From Tillandsia leiboldiana (Eukaryota; Streptophyta; Magnoliopsida; Poales; Bromeliaceae), in the NCBI GenBank assembly GCA_029204045.2, contig CM055065.1, positions 47,183,247-47,247,246 of the forward strand: a stretch of 64,000 nucleotides of DNA, in the 5' to 3' direction. Below the pieces are notes generated by a model. It saw nothing but the letters and a program-made list of their open reading frames with translations. It was not told the origin of the DNA and made no database searches. Positions within the stretch are counted from its first letter, which is position 1, and each line of letters begins with the position of its first letter. Of the stretch, positions 10,240 to 21,314 are shown piece by piece. A program made the position numbers and the translations under genes.

Positions 10240-10620
10240 TTATCTCCGCATCCGAGTGTCGGATTGAGACGAGCCTATACACTTTTTGGATCTACTCGTC
10301 GCAAGGATTATCATTGTATTTTTCCGGGATTTTTCTGAGGCTTGCCTAAAGGTATACTATTCCCCTTTTATCTGTGTTTGAGTTTACAGTTGTGTGGTTG
10401 TGAGTGTTTGCGCACCTGTACTGTGGAATTTGTAACTTGGCCTACGGGGCTCGGATTGGGGCGTGCAGGTACCCGTTTCGAAGGTCTCGACGAGACGCTC
10501 GCTGTGATATTTTTATCGGAATTTTCAGGGCACTTTCTGCAGGTGGAAATTTCAGATCTTCAGGACTGTCTTCTGCAGATTTTTTGTACTTGGTTATTTT
10601 GTGGAATAAAGTGTAACCTT
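10240..10620 (+). repeat. Diverged 192-bp tandem modules in the transcribed LTR
   Basis: A module beginning CGGATTGRGRCG recurs at 10260 and 10452, followed each time by a CTCGWCGNRA block and a TTTTTCNGGAATTTTCNGG-like block, and then by AGGTA or AGGTG. The same offset of 192 bp separates the corresponding cores at 45544 and 45736 in solo LTR L1, a different LTR family. Confidence 0.6.
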
Positions 10621-11432
10621 GGACCTTTTGTTGTACCCAGGAGTATTTACGGATGTTTGTGAACCCGTTGGTGTTGAGGATTAGTGGAGGTTGTTGCTTC
10701 TGGTGTATTCAGCTTTGGAACTCCGGACAGTTAGCATTTTCAGGTGGGTGGCCTTGTCTTCATGACCTATGGACTGTGCATTAATTCTATCGGTGTAGGG
10801 ACTTGCATGTTATAGATGTGTTCTATATAGCATGCTAGATTATAGGAATTGATGTTCCTAATGCTGTGGGATGCATGTTACACTCGTGCTTGGGAGCAGA
10901 GTGACGTCTGGTAGATGTAGTTGGTTGTTCATCTGTAGCGGGAGCCGTTTGGGTAGACGGCGGTCCCGAGATGTTTTATTTTTCTTGTTTTTCTGTCGCC
11001 GCTGTGTTAGTGGCAGCGGTATATCAGTGTTAGCAGGACCTTAAACCCAGAACCTTTTTGGACACACTTATGATTTTTGTCAACCAAATATTTTCTTCTA
11101 AGCATCGTAGGGTCGCCTGAGTCTGTTCTTGTTTGATTGGACGAAGGCATTAGCCCTTCGAGGCTTATATATAAAACTTGGTTTCAACTATTTTCCTAAG
11201 AAGAACTTAATATCATTAAATATGGATTTCTTACAGATCAGGTGGCTTCAGTAAGAAATGTCACCTTTTTCCTATAAATTAACCACCCGAGATGATTCGA
11301 GTGGTCTGGGTTCTAAGGTCTGCCTTCTTCTTGGGACGAGAACAACGAGAGGCTATGCCTAGAGCCTGTTCTTGTTTGATTTAGATTGTAGGTTCTAGTC
11401 TTTCGGGGTTCCCGGACCCTTCCTCGTGTCAG

Positions 11433-11518
11433 TGGATGCGATGTTGGCCTGTTGAGGCAGTTGTTCGCAGTGGATGCGGTGTTGGCCTGTTGAGGCAGTT
11501 TCTCGCAGTGGATGCGAC
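11433..11518 (+). repeat. Two-and-a-half-copy tandem repeat, about 38 bp
   Basis: CAGTGGATGCG followed by GTTGGCCTGTTGAGGCAG recurs twice, with a third partial copy. The identical structure is at about 18783-18868 in the 3' LTR, so it predates the insertion. Confidence 0.7.
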
Positions 11519-12813
11519 TTTGTGCTATGAGTTGGTAGAGTGTGATCTAGAGGTTGTTTTTCTGATTTAGTGGTGGAGGTGGTTCTCCCACTTAGCTTTG
11601 AGGATCTTGGGGTTCTGGTAGATCGAGTCGTGGAGGTTTCCCGACTCAGCCATGGTCGTGCATTATCAGATTGAGTCGTTGAGGGTTCTCCGACATAGCT
11701 GTGAGAGTGTTTTGGGCTATTCCTGTTCGAGTCGAGGTTCTTTTTCCGACTGAGTTGTGCTTGAGCTTGGAGTTACCGATCTGTTTGATCGTGGATCATA
11801 GCCTGCATGAGCCACATTTGAGCTACAAAGATACTTTACAGAGATATTTGAGATGGGTTACTTTTTGACTCGAGCGGGTCGCTCCCCTCGAGTGCCACTC
11901 CGGAGTAGGCGAGACCGGGTTGTTGTACCGGCGTGAGCTTTAGCTTTTCTATCGCGACTTGTCGTTGCTTTTGTCCCTCTGGCTGTGCTGGTGTTGGCAG
12001 TCATGGACGTCCTACATAAGTCCGCTCCTCCGGGACGTAACGGCAGTAGGTTGGCGCAGGTTTGACTGGACCCGAGGAGGCAGTCAGTTCAGATTGGGTG
12101 ATCCGAGATGAAAGTTAGTTGTGGCATCATGTTCTTTCTGTTCCACTCTTTGAGCATCTAGATAGAGGCATAGTAGCTGTAGAGTTTACTTTTCCCAGCT
12201 TTCCTTACAGTACTGCATTTGTTGCTTTATGCCTCTAGTAGACTTAGTGGGCAGACCGTCGGGCTTGTTGGCGGCACCCACTGAGAACTACTGTGGGATG
12301 TAGTTCTCACACCCGTCGTGGTGTCTTTTCCTAGGGACTTCTACTCCGGTTCCTGTTGTTCCTGTTGCTGATCCTTCTGACCGAGGCGAGGGAGTCGCGA
12401 GCTAGTTCCCTACCCGTCGTTGGTGTGTAGCGGTACCCCTTCAGAGGAGAGCTTCAGTAGATTAGTTATTTTATTTTTCCTTCTTTGAGAGACTGATGTA
12501 GTGAGGATTGTCATGTATTGAGAGCCTGTACACTGATGTATTTATTGGAGATACCTCCCGGTTGAGTTCTGAGTTTGTATATGAGGATATTGTATGATTA
12601 TCATTTTTTGGAGACGGACATTGTTGTTTTATTTCCAGTTGTACAGTGATTGATTTAGTTATACAGCAGATTTTTATTTATAGCTCTGATATCTGTTTAG
12701 CTGTAGTACTTTTCTTGCAGGTAGGACGCTTCGCCTATGCGGGTTTGGCATAGGTGGCGGATCTGTTGGCGAGCCGGGTCGCAGTTTCGACCCCGGGGCG
12801 TGACAGATTAGAG

Positions 12814-12825
12814 TGGTATCAGAGC
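12814..12825 (+). other. Primer-binding site of N2 (tRNA-iMet)
   Basis: TGGTATCAGAGC begins eight bases after the LTR terminus GTGACA (12805). Confidence 0.9.
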
Positions 12826-13199
12826 CTAGGATGTAGGTCATTGAGGACTTAGAAACCCTAGGCTTGTGGTTGGACATTAGGATGACTACGTGAGAGTCGT
12901 GACTTTTAGCGAGAGTCCTGATCGAGTTTTGTGCCTCTCCCAAGAGACGGGATGAGTGATTGGCATGTTTATGCTCCTAAGCGATTATGTTGGCTGCAGA
13001 CAACATAATGCTGTGGAATTGATAACATGTCTTAGACTTTCGCTGGATTGGGTCGTATGGTTGTTGTGTCCTGATGTTTGTTATTGTGCAGTGGTCTACG
13101 ATGCTTATGAGACGTCGTGCAGTGAGGAATGCGCTTTCCGCATCTGATTAGTAACCCGAGCGGCGGGAGGCAGAGCTATCAGAGCAGAGCGAGACCCAA

Positions 13200-13740
13200 G
13201 AGTTATGGATCCTGATGGCACAGATGTCGGAGGCTGTCCGATGCCAGGAGGAGGCCATGGAACGTTTGATGCGCTTGTTGGAGCAGAGAGCACAGTTAAT
13301 TGCAGTACCGCTTGAGTGTCATCCAGTACTTTCCTCCTATGCAGTGGTATCTTCAGTTGTACCAGTGGCGCCGATGGAGCGAGCAGCCCCTCCGTGCCGA
13401 CGAGTAGTGCCGAGGCACCGAGGCAGGGTGGATAGTGGATAGTAGCTGAGCTTCGGGACGTCGTTGGTCGATGGAGCCAGTCCCGGCAGTCTGAACCATC
13501 CCGATTCATAGGTTTGAGTTGGAGCCTTTGTAGGCAGAATTGGGGTTGGTGGTGATGGAGAGACTCTCGGAGAGCCTCCCTGTGCTAGGGAGTTTATACA
13601 GTCGTTGAACTACGCGCTCCTGGTTTCGAGGGACGAGGAGCATAGGATATGTGTGGCTGAGAGTGGATTGCGCCAGGATACGTTTCAGTTTACTCAGTTC
13701 CTCCGTTACAGGTTCTGACGCCTCGTTGGAGTAGGCGTTG
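13200..13740 (+). pseudogene. Gag remnant of N2
   Basis: From about 13215 one frame encodes a short charged helix (QEEAMERLMRLLEQRAQ) of the kind found near the N-terminus of chromovirus Gag. About 280 bp on, another frame reads SESLPV...LNYALLVSRDE-like text and a FTQFLRYRF-like segment, with stops between. No zinc knuckle is seen. The assignment is by position after the PBS and by general resemblance, so it is tentative. Confidence 0.4.
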
Positions 13741-14544
13741 GGTTTGGAGCGGGGCGCTGCAGTTCCGTTGGATAGAGATCTGCCGCCAGAGGTGAGTTCT
13801 GGATATTGGCGCTTGGCGCCGGGTGATGGAGGACAGATCGGCCGGCAGAGACATTTCTGATTTTATTTTCCTGGATAACGGGTTCCCGTGATGCCAGAGA
13901 TCGGGTGGACCCCGATGGCAGCATCAACCTCTATATCGGAGTGGCGCAGCGGTAGCGTGGATTTGTTATCTGCGGAGGACTTTATTCGTCGCCTCAATGT
14001 GAGCAGAGATAGAGGTCGTGCTCCCTTGTGGATAGTCCTGATTTTCAGGCAGATTGGGCGACAACCACTTGCTCTGAGCGGATAAATCTGTGCCGCCCGG
14101 TTGGAGGGCGCCACGGTAGTGGATCGAGTTGTCGCAGGTGTGATTTCATCACAGCAGTCGGAGTAGGAGCATGTTGCATTCCTGCATGGACTAGAGGCAG
14201 ATTGTTACCACATGCACTTGAGGTACAGGTTCCTGTTAGTGTTGTGTATGTGGGGGAGGCTTGTGGATTATGCACTATGCAGTTGAGGCCGCGAGATATA
14301 CGGGTAGACTTATTGGTAATTATGGCAGTTCGGCGTTTCGACCTGGTGCTTGGGTTTTGGTTGGCACAGTGCCACAGGATGTTAGACTGCGGAAGGAGAG
14401 GACTTTGACCTTCTGCGAGGCAGACGAGAGGAGATTTGGTTGTTGAGGTCGTTAGAGCACACTGGTTATAGCGACAGTGTGAGAGGTGCTTACGGCGGCA
14501 CCGGGACCCAAAGATATCTCTGTTGCCACGAGATTCCGGGTGTG

Positions 14545-15250
14545 ATTTCACCTGAGCTGTTGTTAATGCCGCCGGTTAGGGAGATAGAGATTGAGTTTGG
14601 CGTGGTTCGGGGAACCGCGCCACCCTCGACAGCACCTCATTGGATATTGCCAGTAGAGCTGTGAGAGCTGATGGCGCAGTTGCAGGATCTGATGGATCGA
14701 GGGGTCTGTTTGACCTAGTGCCACGCCGTTGATATACGGTGGTGGTGCCACATCGTTGATACACGACTGTGAGGGCCCTTTTATGGTTCGGGTGTAGACA
14801 GGTCCGAGTATTATTCTGGACCTTTTGATGGAGTTATACTCCGGCAGTTGTACGACTGATGCAGGTACAGATTTTGGAATCATACGGCTGAGTATTTCGC
14901 CAAGATGGTGTTCAGGACACGGTAGGGGCATTATGTTATAGTGAGGCCAATTGGATTGATTAACGCCCTGCCACTCTTTTGGTTTGAGGAATTGTGCTCC
15001 AGCTGTACTTGATTGCATTGGTAACAAGATCCTCCAGGGATATTATGATCTACTCCCAGAGCGACTTGGAGCATGAGGAGCACTGGTGGATGTGTTACCA
15101 TGCTGTGTGGATGAAGCTGTATGCCAGGTTATTGAGATACAAGTTTTAGCTTTAGAAGCTTACCTTCTTGGGTCACATTGTGTTAGCCATAGGAGCGGCG
15201 GTGGAATTCCGGCCAATGTGGATGCTATTTGAGTTTGGCTGAGATCAACA
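14545..15250 (+). pseudogene. Decayed gypsy reverse transcriptase
   Basis: At 14565-14665 one frame reads PPVREIEIEFGVVRGTAPPS, then TAPHWILPVEL, resembling the stretch just before the RT palm in plant Ty3/gypsy elements (PP.REIEF.I...PGT.PIS..PYRM.P.EL). It continues as ELMAQLQDLMDRG after a stop. Further traces are a phenylalanine-rich piece near 14940-15000 and FLGHIV-like text near 15165. The catalytic region is too eroded to identify the aspartates. Confidence 0.6.
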
Positions 15251-15879
15251 TTTATTGTTGAGGTGAGGAGCTTTTTGGATTTGGCAGTGCCAGGAGAGCA
15301 TGGCGAATGGATGATGAGACTGGTACTAGCGCCGATTGCAGCTTTGCCAGAGATGAGGGATGGACCTTTGTGTTAGTGATGCCTCCCATAGTGGCTGTGG
15401 AGTTACCATTGGGTTATTCTTGAGCATTTTGTATCACCCCGATAGGGCCACTGTGGTGGCGGATACCTGGAACCGGAGAGCTATTTGGGGTTGAGTTTGA
15501 TGATTCTATAGCTGGCGCTGGGTGGGACCATTGAGGAACAGGGCTCGAGGTTGTGTCCCTGAGGGTCCCTTTTGACGGTAGACTGCGGTGAAGCAGTCCC
15601 TGCGGATGGTCAGGATCCGAGAGTGATTGAGTGAGGACCCTAGCCGATTAGGGCTTCTTTTCTTTGGTTGACCGTATGGGTATGTCTCGGATCGCCTGGT
15701 TGAGCTGGCACCAGGGAGCGGTTTTGGTGCGTGCTACTTTGGTTGTTCTCTCTTTTCCCCCAGCCTTTTGTTGGCGTTCTTGATGGTCCTTCCACGTCTC
15801 AGCTCTGAGGTGTTTTGCTTGGGACCCCTCGCCCGTGATTGACTCGCTCCAGTTGAGATTTGTGGGTGTGGGAGTACGA

Positions 15880-16010
15880 GGGACGCCCGTTGCGAATTCT
15901 GGCTCGTGTGATGAGAGAATTGCGCAACCGGGCCATGCCGTACTGATTATTGTTTTGTTGAGGAGTAATCACGGGGAGTGAGTAGCGACTGGGGAGTTGG
16001 AGACTGTGTT
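15880..16010 (+). pseudogene. Trace of chromodomain-like integrase tail
   Basis: A frame starting near 15892 reads ILARVMRELRNRAMPY, matching the intact counterpart in element F (ILARETKELRNRVIPF) at the same place, shortly before the PPT. Stops follow at once. Confidence 0.55.
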
Positions 16011-16080
16011 GTTGGATGCTTACCCTTGGCTTTGAACTCCCTTTTGAGCCGTGTTTGTTTCGAGGACGAAACTTTCTTTT

Positions 16081-16092
16081 AGTGGGGGAGGA
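16081..16092 (+). other. Polypurine tract of N2
   Basis: AGTGGGGGAGGA lies directly before the 3' LTR start TGTGAGGACCC (16093) and after the conserved text CGAGGACGAAACTTTC, as in elements N1 and F. Confidence 0.9.
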
Positions 16093-16870
16093 TGTGAGGA
16101 CCCGGAAATTCCCACGTTTGGATTACTGTTGGATCTGCGGCTTCTGGAGACCCATGTTGGGTGTTAGAGGTGTTTGCGCGCATATTGGACTCAAGGATTG
16201 GACCCGGCATGAAAAACGGATCAAGTTTGCTCTTCCGGGAATTTTTGGTAAATTTTAGAAGTGGAATTTGGCAAATCGGACTTCGGATTTGGATTCAGCG
16301 CGCGAAAACGGTCAAGATGGACTATTTATTTGTATTTTTCGGAGATCGGATGCGAAAACACGGATTTCGAGACTTGGGTTACTGTTCCGGCCGGCCGGGC
16401 ATCGCCGGCGGCGGCGGGCAGCGGCGGAGCGCGGCGGAGCGAGCTCGGGCAGGCGCGCGGTCCACCGCGGAGGCGTGCACCCGGGCGGAGGACGCGTGGC
16501 GCCTTCAGGTTGGCCGGCGCAGCGGGCGCGGTCCACGGAAGAGGCGCGGGTGCACGGTGGACCGGGTGCGGACACGTGGCCGAGCGTGGTTGGCGGGTCC
16601 TGGTGCGCGGGGTCCACGCGGCAGCGGCGGCTGCCTCGGGATGCGTGCCCGACACGGTGCCGCGGGCGGTGAGGCCGCCCACGTGGGCGCGGCATGGGCG
16701 CTGCCGGGCGACGTGGGGGGGCGCCACGTGGCGCCCCGTGGTTGGTCGGGCGCAGCCGCGCACGTCCGCGTGTCAGGACACGTGGCGTCGCGCGGTTCGC
16801 GGGCGCGCGTGCGCCGGGCGCGGGGAGCGTTGCTGGGCCACGTGGCGCTCCCTAGTTGATTCGGGCGCGC

Positions 16871-16897
16871 ACAGTGTTGGGCCGGGCCCAACACTGT
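16871..16897. promoter_or_regulatory. 27-bp perfect palindrome in N2 3' LTR
   Basis: Perfect 13-bp arms (ACAGTGTTGGGCC and complement) around a central G, 72 bp upstream of the TATA box at 16969. It is the intact version of the element at 9747-9773. Confidence 0.82.
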
Positions 16898-16968
16898 AGC
16901 CGCCCGAAACCTGCGGGCGCCCGGAACTTGGGCCAAAAGTCCAAAGTGTTGGACTTTCGGGCTGAGCC

Positions 16969-16976
16969 TATAAATA
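16969..16976 (+). promoter_or_regulatory. TATA box of N2 3' LTR
   Basis: TATAAATA in the same context as at 9845. Confidence 0.72.
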
Positions 16977-19534
16977 GGCTGTTGGCTGGGGCTTTCTGCC
17001 CCCTTTCCCGAGCTCCCCTGCCCTTGGACCCTTTAGCAAAGTTGGAGATCTTCGTGTTGCGCATCTTCTGGCAGAGGCCCGGATTTTTTGGAAGCCGCGG
17101 CGTCGACGACTTCGGCATCGGAGCGCAGTGTGGCGATTTTTCATCGGAGGCCCGTTATCGTCGCAGTTTGATCTGAGAGGTCTACAGAGCTACTTCTTTA
17201 GTATTTTTGGACGATTTCTACGGCGTTGGAATCACGAGAGGTACATCTTCGACTTTCATGTTGATCATCTTGCTGGATTCAGAGTTTATGACATGGTTTT
17301 CGAGGCATTTCTAAGCCGCTGTTTTCTGGTGGAGTTTTTGGACAGCGGCCCCTTGCCGGAATTTTATCTCCGCACCCGATTATCGGATTGAGACGAGTCT
17401 GTACACTTTTTGGATCTACTCGTCGCAAGGATTATCATTGTATTTTTCCGGGATTTTTCTGAGGCTTGCCCGAAGGTATACTATTCCCCTTTTATCTGTG
17501 TTTGAGTTTACAGTTGTGTGGTTGTGAGTGTTTGCGCACCTGTACTGTGGAATTTGTAACTTGGCCTACGGGGCTCGGATTTGGTCGTGCAGGTACCCGT
17601 TTTGAAGGTCTCGACGAGACGCTCGCTGTGATATTTTTATCGGAATTTTCAGGGCAATTTCTGTAGGTGGAAATTTCAGATCTTCAGGACTGTCTTCTGC
17701 AGATTTTTTGTACTTGGTTATTTTGTGGAATAAAGTGTAACCTTGGACCTTTTGTTGTACCCAGGAGTATTTGCGGATGTTTGTGAACCCGTTGGTGTTG
17801 AGGATTAGTGGAGGTTGTTGCTTCTGGTGTTTTCAGCTGTGGAACTCCGGACAGTTAGCATTTTCAGGTGGGTGGCCTTGTCTTCATGACCTATGGACTG
17901 TGCATTAATTCTATCTGTGTAGGGACTTGCATGTTATAGATGTGTTCTATATAGCATGCTAGATTATAGGAATTGATGTTCCTAATGCTGTTAGATGATC
18001 ATGTGTTTATTTTCCTTCCCTACAAGCTATTGATTATTGTTATCTTGGAACTTGACCTAGCACCACGTCACATGTTGCATGTTTAACCAGACTAGTAGAA
18101 AACCCTCACTTGGGCTAGGGTTATTTCTGCTTTAGACATCCACACTTCTACCTTCCTGGATATAGTGTCCTTCCTCGCCCGGGTAGTGGGCCGAGTGGTC
18201 AGGTGTTATCTTTTAGTGTGGGATGCATGTTACACTCGTGCTTGGGAGCAGAGTGGCGTCTGGTAGATGTAGTTGGTTGTTCATCTGTAGCGGGAGCCGT
18301 TTGGGTAGACGGCGGTCCCGAGATGTTTTATTTTTCTTGTTTTTCTGTCGCCGCTGTGTTAGTGGCAGCGGTATATCAGTGTTAGCAGGACCTTAAACCC
18401 AGAACCTTTTTGGACACACTTATGATTTTTGTCAACCAAATATTTTCTTCTAAGCATCGTAGGGTCGCCTGAGTCTGTTCTTGTTTGATTGGACGAAGGC
18501 ATTAGCCCTTCGAGGCTTATATATAAAACTTGGTTTCAACTGTTTTCCTAAGAAGAACTAAAAATCATTAAATATGGATTTCTTACAGATCAGGTGGCTT
18601 CAGTAAGAAATGTCACCTTTTTCCTATAAATTAACCACCCGAGATGATTCGAGTGGTCTGGGTTCTAAGGTCTGCCTTCTTCTTGGGACGAGAACAACGA
18701 GAGGCTATGCCTAGAGCCTGTTCTTGTTTGATTTGGATTGTAGGTTCTAGTCTTTCGGGGTTCCCGGACCCTTCCTCGTGTCAGTGGATGCGATGTTGGC
18801 CTGTTGAGGCAGTTGTTCGCAGTGGATGCGGTGTTGGCCTGTTGAGGCAGTTTCTCGCAGTGGATGCGACTTTGTGCTATGAGTTGGTAGAGTGTGATCT
18901 AGAGGTTGTTTTTCTGATTTAGTGGTGGAGGTGGTTCTCCTACTTAGCTTTGAGGATCTTGGGGTTCTGGCAGATCGAGTCGTGGAGGTTTCCCGACTCA
19001 GCCATGGTCGTGCATTATCAGATTGAGTCGTTGAGGGTTCTCCGACATAGCTGTGAGAGTGTTTTGGGCTATTCCTGTTCGAGTCGAGGTTCTTTTTCCG
19101 ACTGAGTTGTGCTTGAGCTTGGAGTTACCGATCTGTTTGATCGTGGATCATAGCCTGCATGAGCCACATTTGAGCTACAGAGATACTTTACAGAGATATT
19201 TGAGATGGGTTACTTTTTGACTCGAGCGGGTCGCTCCCCTCGAGTGCCACTCCGGAGTAGGCGAGACCGGGTTGTTGTACCGGCGTGAGCTTGAGATTTT
19301 CTATCGCGACTTGTCATTGCTTTTGTCCCTCTGGCTGTGCTGGTGTTGGCAGTCATGGACGTCCTACATAAGTCCGCTCCTCCGGGACGTAACGGCAGTA
19401 GGTTGGCGCAGGTTTGACTGGACCCGAGGAGGCAGTCAGTTCAGATTGGGTGATCCGAGATGAAAGTTAGTTGTGGCATCATGTTCTTTCTGTTCCACTC
19501 TTTGAGCATCTAGATAGAGGCATAGTAGCTGTAG

Positions 19535-19536
19535 AA
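19535..19536. other. Deletion junction between N2 3' LTR and N1 5' LTR
   Basis: The left side matches N2's 5' LTR up to about 12194. The right side matches N1's 3' LTR (minus) from about 4360. One or two shared bases at the junction suggest end joining rather than homologous exchange. The event removed about 0.6 kb of N2 and about 0.85 kb of N1. Confidence 0.8.
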
Positions 19537-20332
19537 GCCGCCGCGATCGCTGCACAAAATTCCCAAAAGAACATACATAATTAACATACAATGGTCGCAC
19601 AAATCTGCCCCAAACACAATAGTCCACAGTTTCCCTGTTTTTACCTGCGAGAAGTGCCCGAAAAATTCCAAGAAAAATACTGTCACGATCCTCGCGACGA
19701 ACCCGTCGAAACGACTACCTGCACGCTCAAATTCGAGTTTCCTACACTGAGAAACAAATCCGACAAGGGAACCACCCCGAAATAAACTACTCTCAAAAAC
19801 TGAACCACAAGGTTCTGTAAACAGGGACATTCACCTTCGGGGCAAAATTCAGAAAATTCCAAGAAAATTTGGGGATATTCCTCGTGACGTGTAGATGCAA
19901 AACGCCTTTTGAATCGCCCCAATCCGATGCCTGTACGCGAAGATATCACCAAAATACCGCACCGCTGTCCCAAAACTCCGCCCCAGAAAATGAGGTCACA
20001 AGATGATCCGAAAAACCCATGAAAAGCTCGGAATGGGAAAAACTAGTAAACATGGAAAACGTAGCCCTACCTGTCATGAAGCCAACAGCGCAAGAATCAC
20101 AGAAATAGGTGCTCGGGGTAAGCCGGGGGAGTCCTCGCACCAAAACGCGACGAAGAAGACCACAAACGAACGAGCGTCGCGCCGCGCCGTAAAAATGGTA
20201 ACCTCGGGATGCGTGCCGCTGAAAAATCTGGAAATTTGCAGATGGAATCACCACAGGGAGAGGAGGATTTCTTGTGAAGGTCGCACAGTGAAAGGACGAA
20301 TAGGGAAGAAGCTCTCTTCAGTTGAACTCGGC

Positions 20333-20342
20333 CTTTTATATG
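20333..20342 (-). promoter_or_regulatory. TATA box of N1 5' LTR
   Basis: Same sequence as at 5158-5167. This LTR would drive N1, but N2 now separates it from the interior. Confidence 0.6.
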
Positions 20343-20410
20343 CTGGGAGAAACAATCCAATTAATACCCAAATTGTCCCAACTTCCGGGCGCTCCCACTT
20401 TCGGGCGGCT

Positions 20411-20437
20411 ACAGTGTTGGGCCCGACCCAACACTGT
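20411..20437. promoter_or_regulatory. 27-bp palindrome, one mismatch
   Basis: Same as 5236-5262 except for one changed base in the right arm (GACCCAAC for GGCCCAAC). Confidence 0.78.
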
Positions 20438-21314
20438 GCGCGCCCGAAAGCCTCCCGGGCCTCCACGTCGCCCCCCGCACAGCGGACAGCCGCGCTGCCC
20501 TACCGCCTTGCGCCACGTGGCCCACGCGGAAGGTCGACACGTGGCGGCCCACGCGCGGGAACTGCGCGTCAACGCGCCCACGTGCTCGCCTGACGCGCCG
20601 CCTGGCGCCCCTGCCAGGCACGGAACCCGAGGCACCCGGTGCACCTCCGTGGACCCAGCCTCCATGAGCCCACCAACCGCAAGACGCCACGTGTCCCGCC
20701 GGTCCATGCACCACGCCCGCCAGCTCCGTAGTCCAAGTCCACTAAACCGACCACTCCGACACTGCCACGTGTCCAACCCCCTGGTGCACGACGGCCCGTG
20801 GACCGCGCGCCTGCCCGCGCGCCCGCGCGCCTGCCCGCGCGCTGCCCGCGCCCGCGCGCTGCCCGCGGCCGCTCCGCCGCCTGCCCGAGCCCGTCCGCCG
20901 TGCTCCGCCGCCGCCCGCCGCCACCCGCCGGCGGCCGGAAACACTGTTCCGGCATGAACAGTGACCGGTGCTCAAAAATAACAAGTGGGTAGTCCGTTTT
21001 GACCGTTTTCGCGCGCTGAATCCGAATTTGATGTCCATTTTACCAAATTCCAACTCCAAAATTTGCCGAAGGCATCCGGAAAGGTAATCCTTGGTCCAAA
21101 CTTCGCGCTGAGTCCATTTTTAATATCCGCTTCGCGCGAAACCACTTCTAACGATCCGACAGAGTCCATTGATCAGCCACGTGATCCAGTAAGCCCGAAG
21201 TCCGCCACAACTGTCCCATTGGTGCACAAACACCTCCAACACACAGTACAAGCTCCCCATATGTCACCAATGACTCTACCACAGCTCTGCAGAGATCCAG
21301 GTCATCACATACCA

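Larger units (their letters stand above)
8969..12805 (+). mobile_element. 5' LTR of N2 (3837 bp)
   Basis: It starts TGTGAGGACCCG and ends CCCCGGGGCGTGACA, followed by the PBS. Layout: short AT-balanced head, GC-rich block 9260-9730 with five CACGTG, a palindrome at 9747-9773, TATA at 9845, modules of about 192 bp (10260, 10452), a 38-bp tandem duplication (about 11433-11518), and the tail. Compared with the 3' LTR it lacks about 230 bp at 10872. The overlapping 120-232-residue frames in 9037-9812 lie on both strands and are not genes. Confidence 0.88.
12806..16092 (+). mobile_element. Interior of N2 with decayed gag-pol
   Basis: 3.3 kb between PBS and PPT; an intact chromovirus interior is usually about 4.5-5.5 kb, so about a third is missing and no long frame survives. 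Recognisable relics in order: gag-like N-terminal peptide (near 13215), RT head (14545-14740), RT continuation (14870-15240) and a chromodomain-like tail (15890-16000). All carry stops and frame slips. Confidence 0.7.
8969..19535 (+). mobile_element. Element N2: decayed, truncated gypsy chromovirus-like element nested in N1
   Basis: Plus-strand element: 5' LTR 8969-12805, interior 12806-16092, 3' LTR 16093-19535 (truncated). The PBS (12814) and PPT (16081) are intact. The left target sequence is ACCGA (8964-8968); the right copy was lost in a deletion that joined the 3' LTR to N1. LTR copies differ by about 1% over the stretches I compared, yet the interior is full of stops. The chromodomain-like trace places it near plant chromoviruses (Tekay-type); that placement is an inference. 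Confidence 0.85.
16093..19535 (+). mobile_element. 3' LTR of N2, 3' end deleted
   Basis: It matches the 5' LTR from its first base to about 19535 (GAGGCATAGTAGCTGTAGA), where similarity stops. The last roughly 610 bp of the LTR and the right TSD are gone and N1 sequence begins. It retains about 230 bp (17990-18218) that the 5' LTR lacks. Palindrome and TATA box are intact. Confidence 0.88.
2486..21309 (-). mobile_element. Element N1: non-autonomous gypsy-type (LARD-like) retrotransposon, interrupted by N2
   Basis: A complete minus-strand element: 3' LTR 2486-6134, interior 6135-7940, and a 5' LTR split into 7941-8968 and 19536-21309 by nested element N2. It has a TACCA TSD, TG...CA ends, a tRNA-iMet PBS and a polypurine tract, so all cis signals are present. 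The 1.8-kb interior holds no gag-pol. LTR copies differ by roughly 1% where I compared them, so the insertion is recent and replication proteins must have come from elsewhere. About 0.85 kb of the 5' LTR (equivalent to about 3514-4359 of the 3' copy) is deleted beside N2. Confidence 0.85.
19536..21309 (-). mobile_element. 5' LTR of element N1, proximal part
   Basis: It matches 4360-6134 of the 3' LTR nearly base for base, including the GC-rich U3, and ends ...GGTCATCACA before the TSD TACCA (21310-21314). Confidence 0.9.

Noticed and set aside
12814..12825. tRNA gene at TGGTATCAGAGC sites (also 7922, 55121)
   Set aside because: Only 12 bases match; they sit at LTR ends and are primer-binding sites, not tRNA genes.
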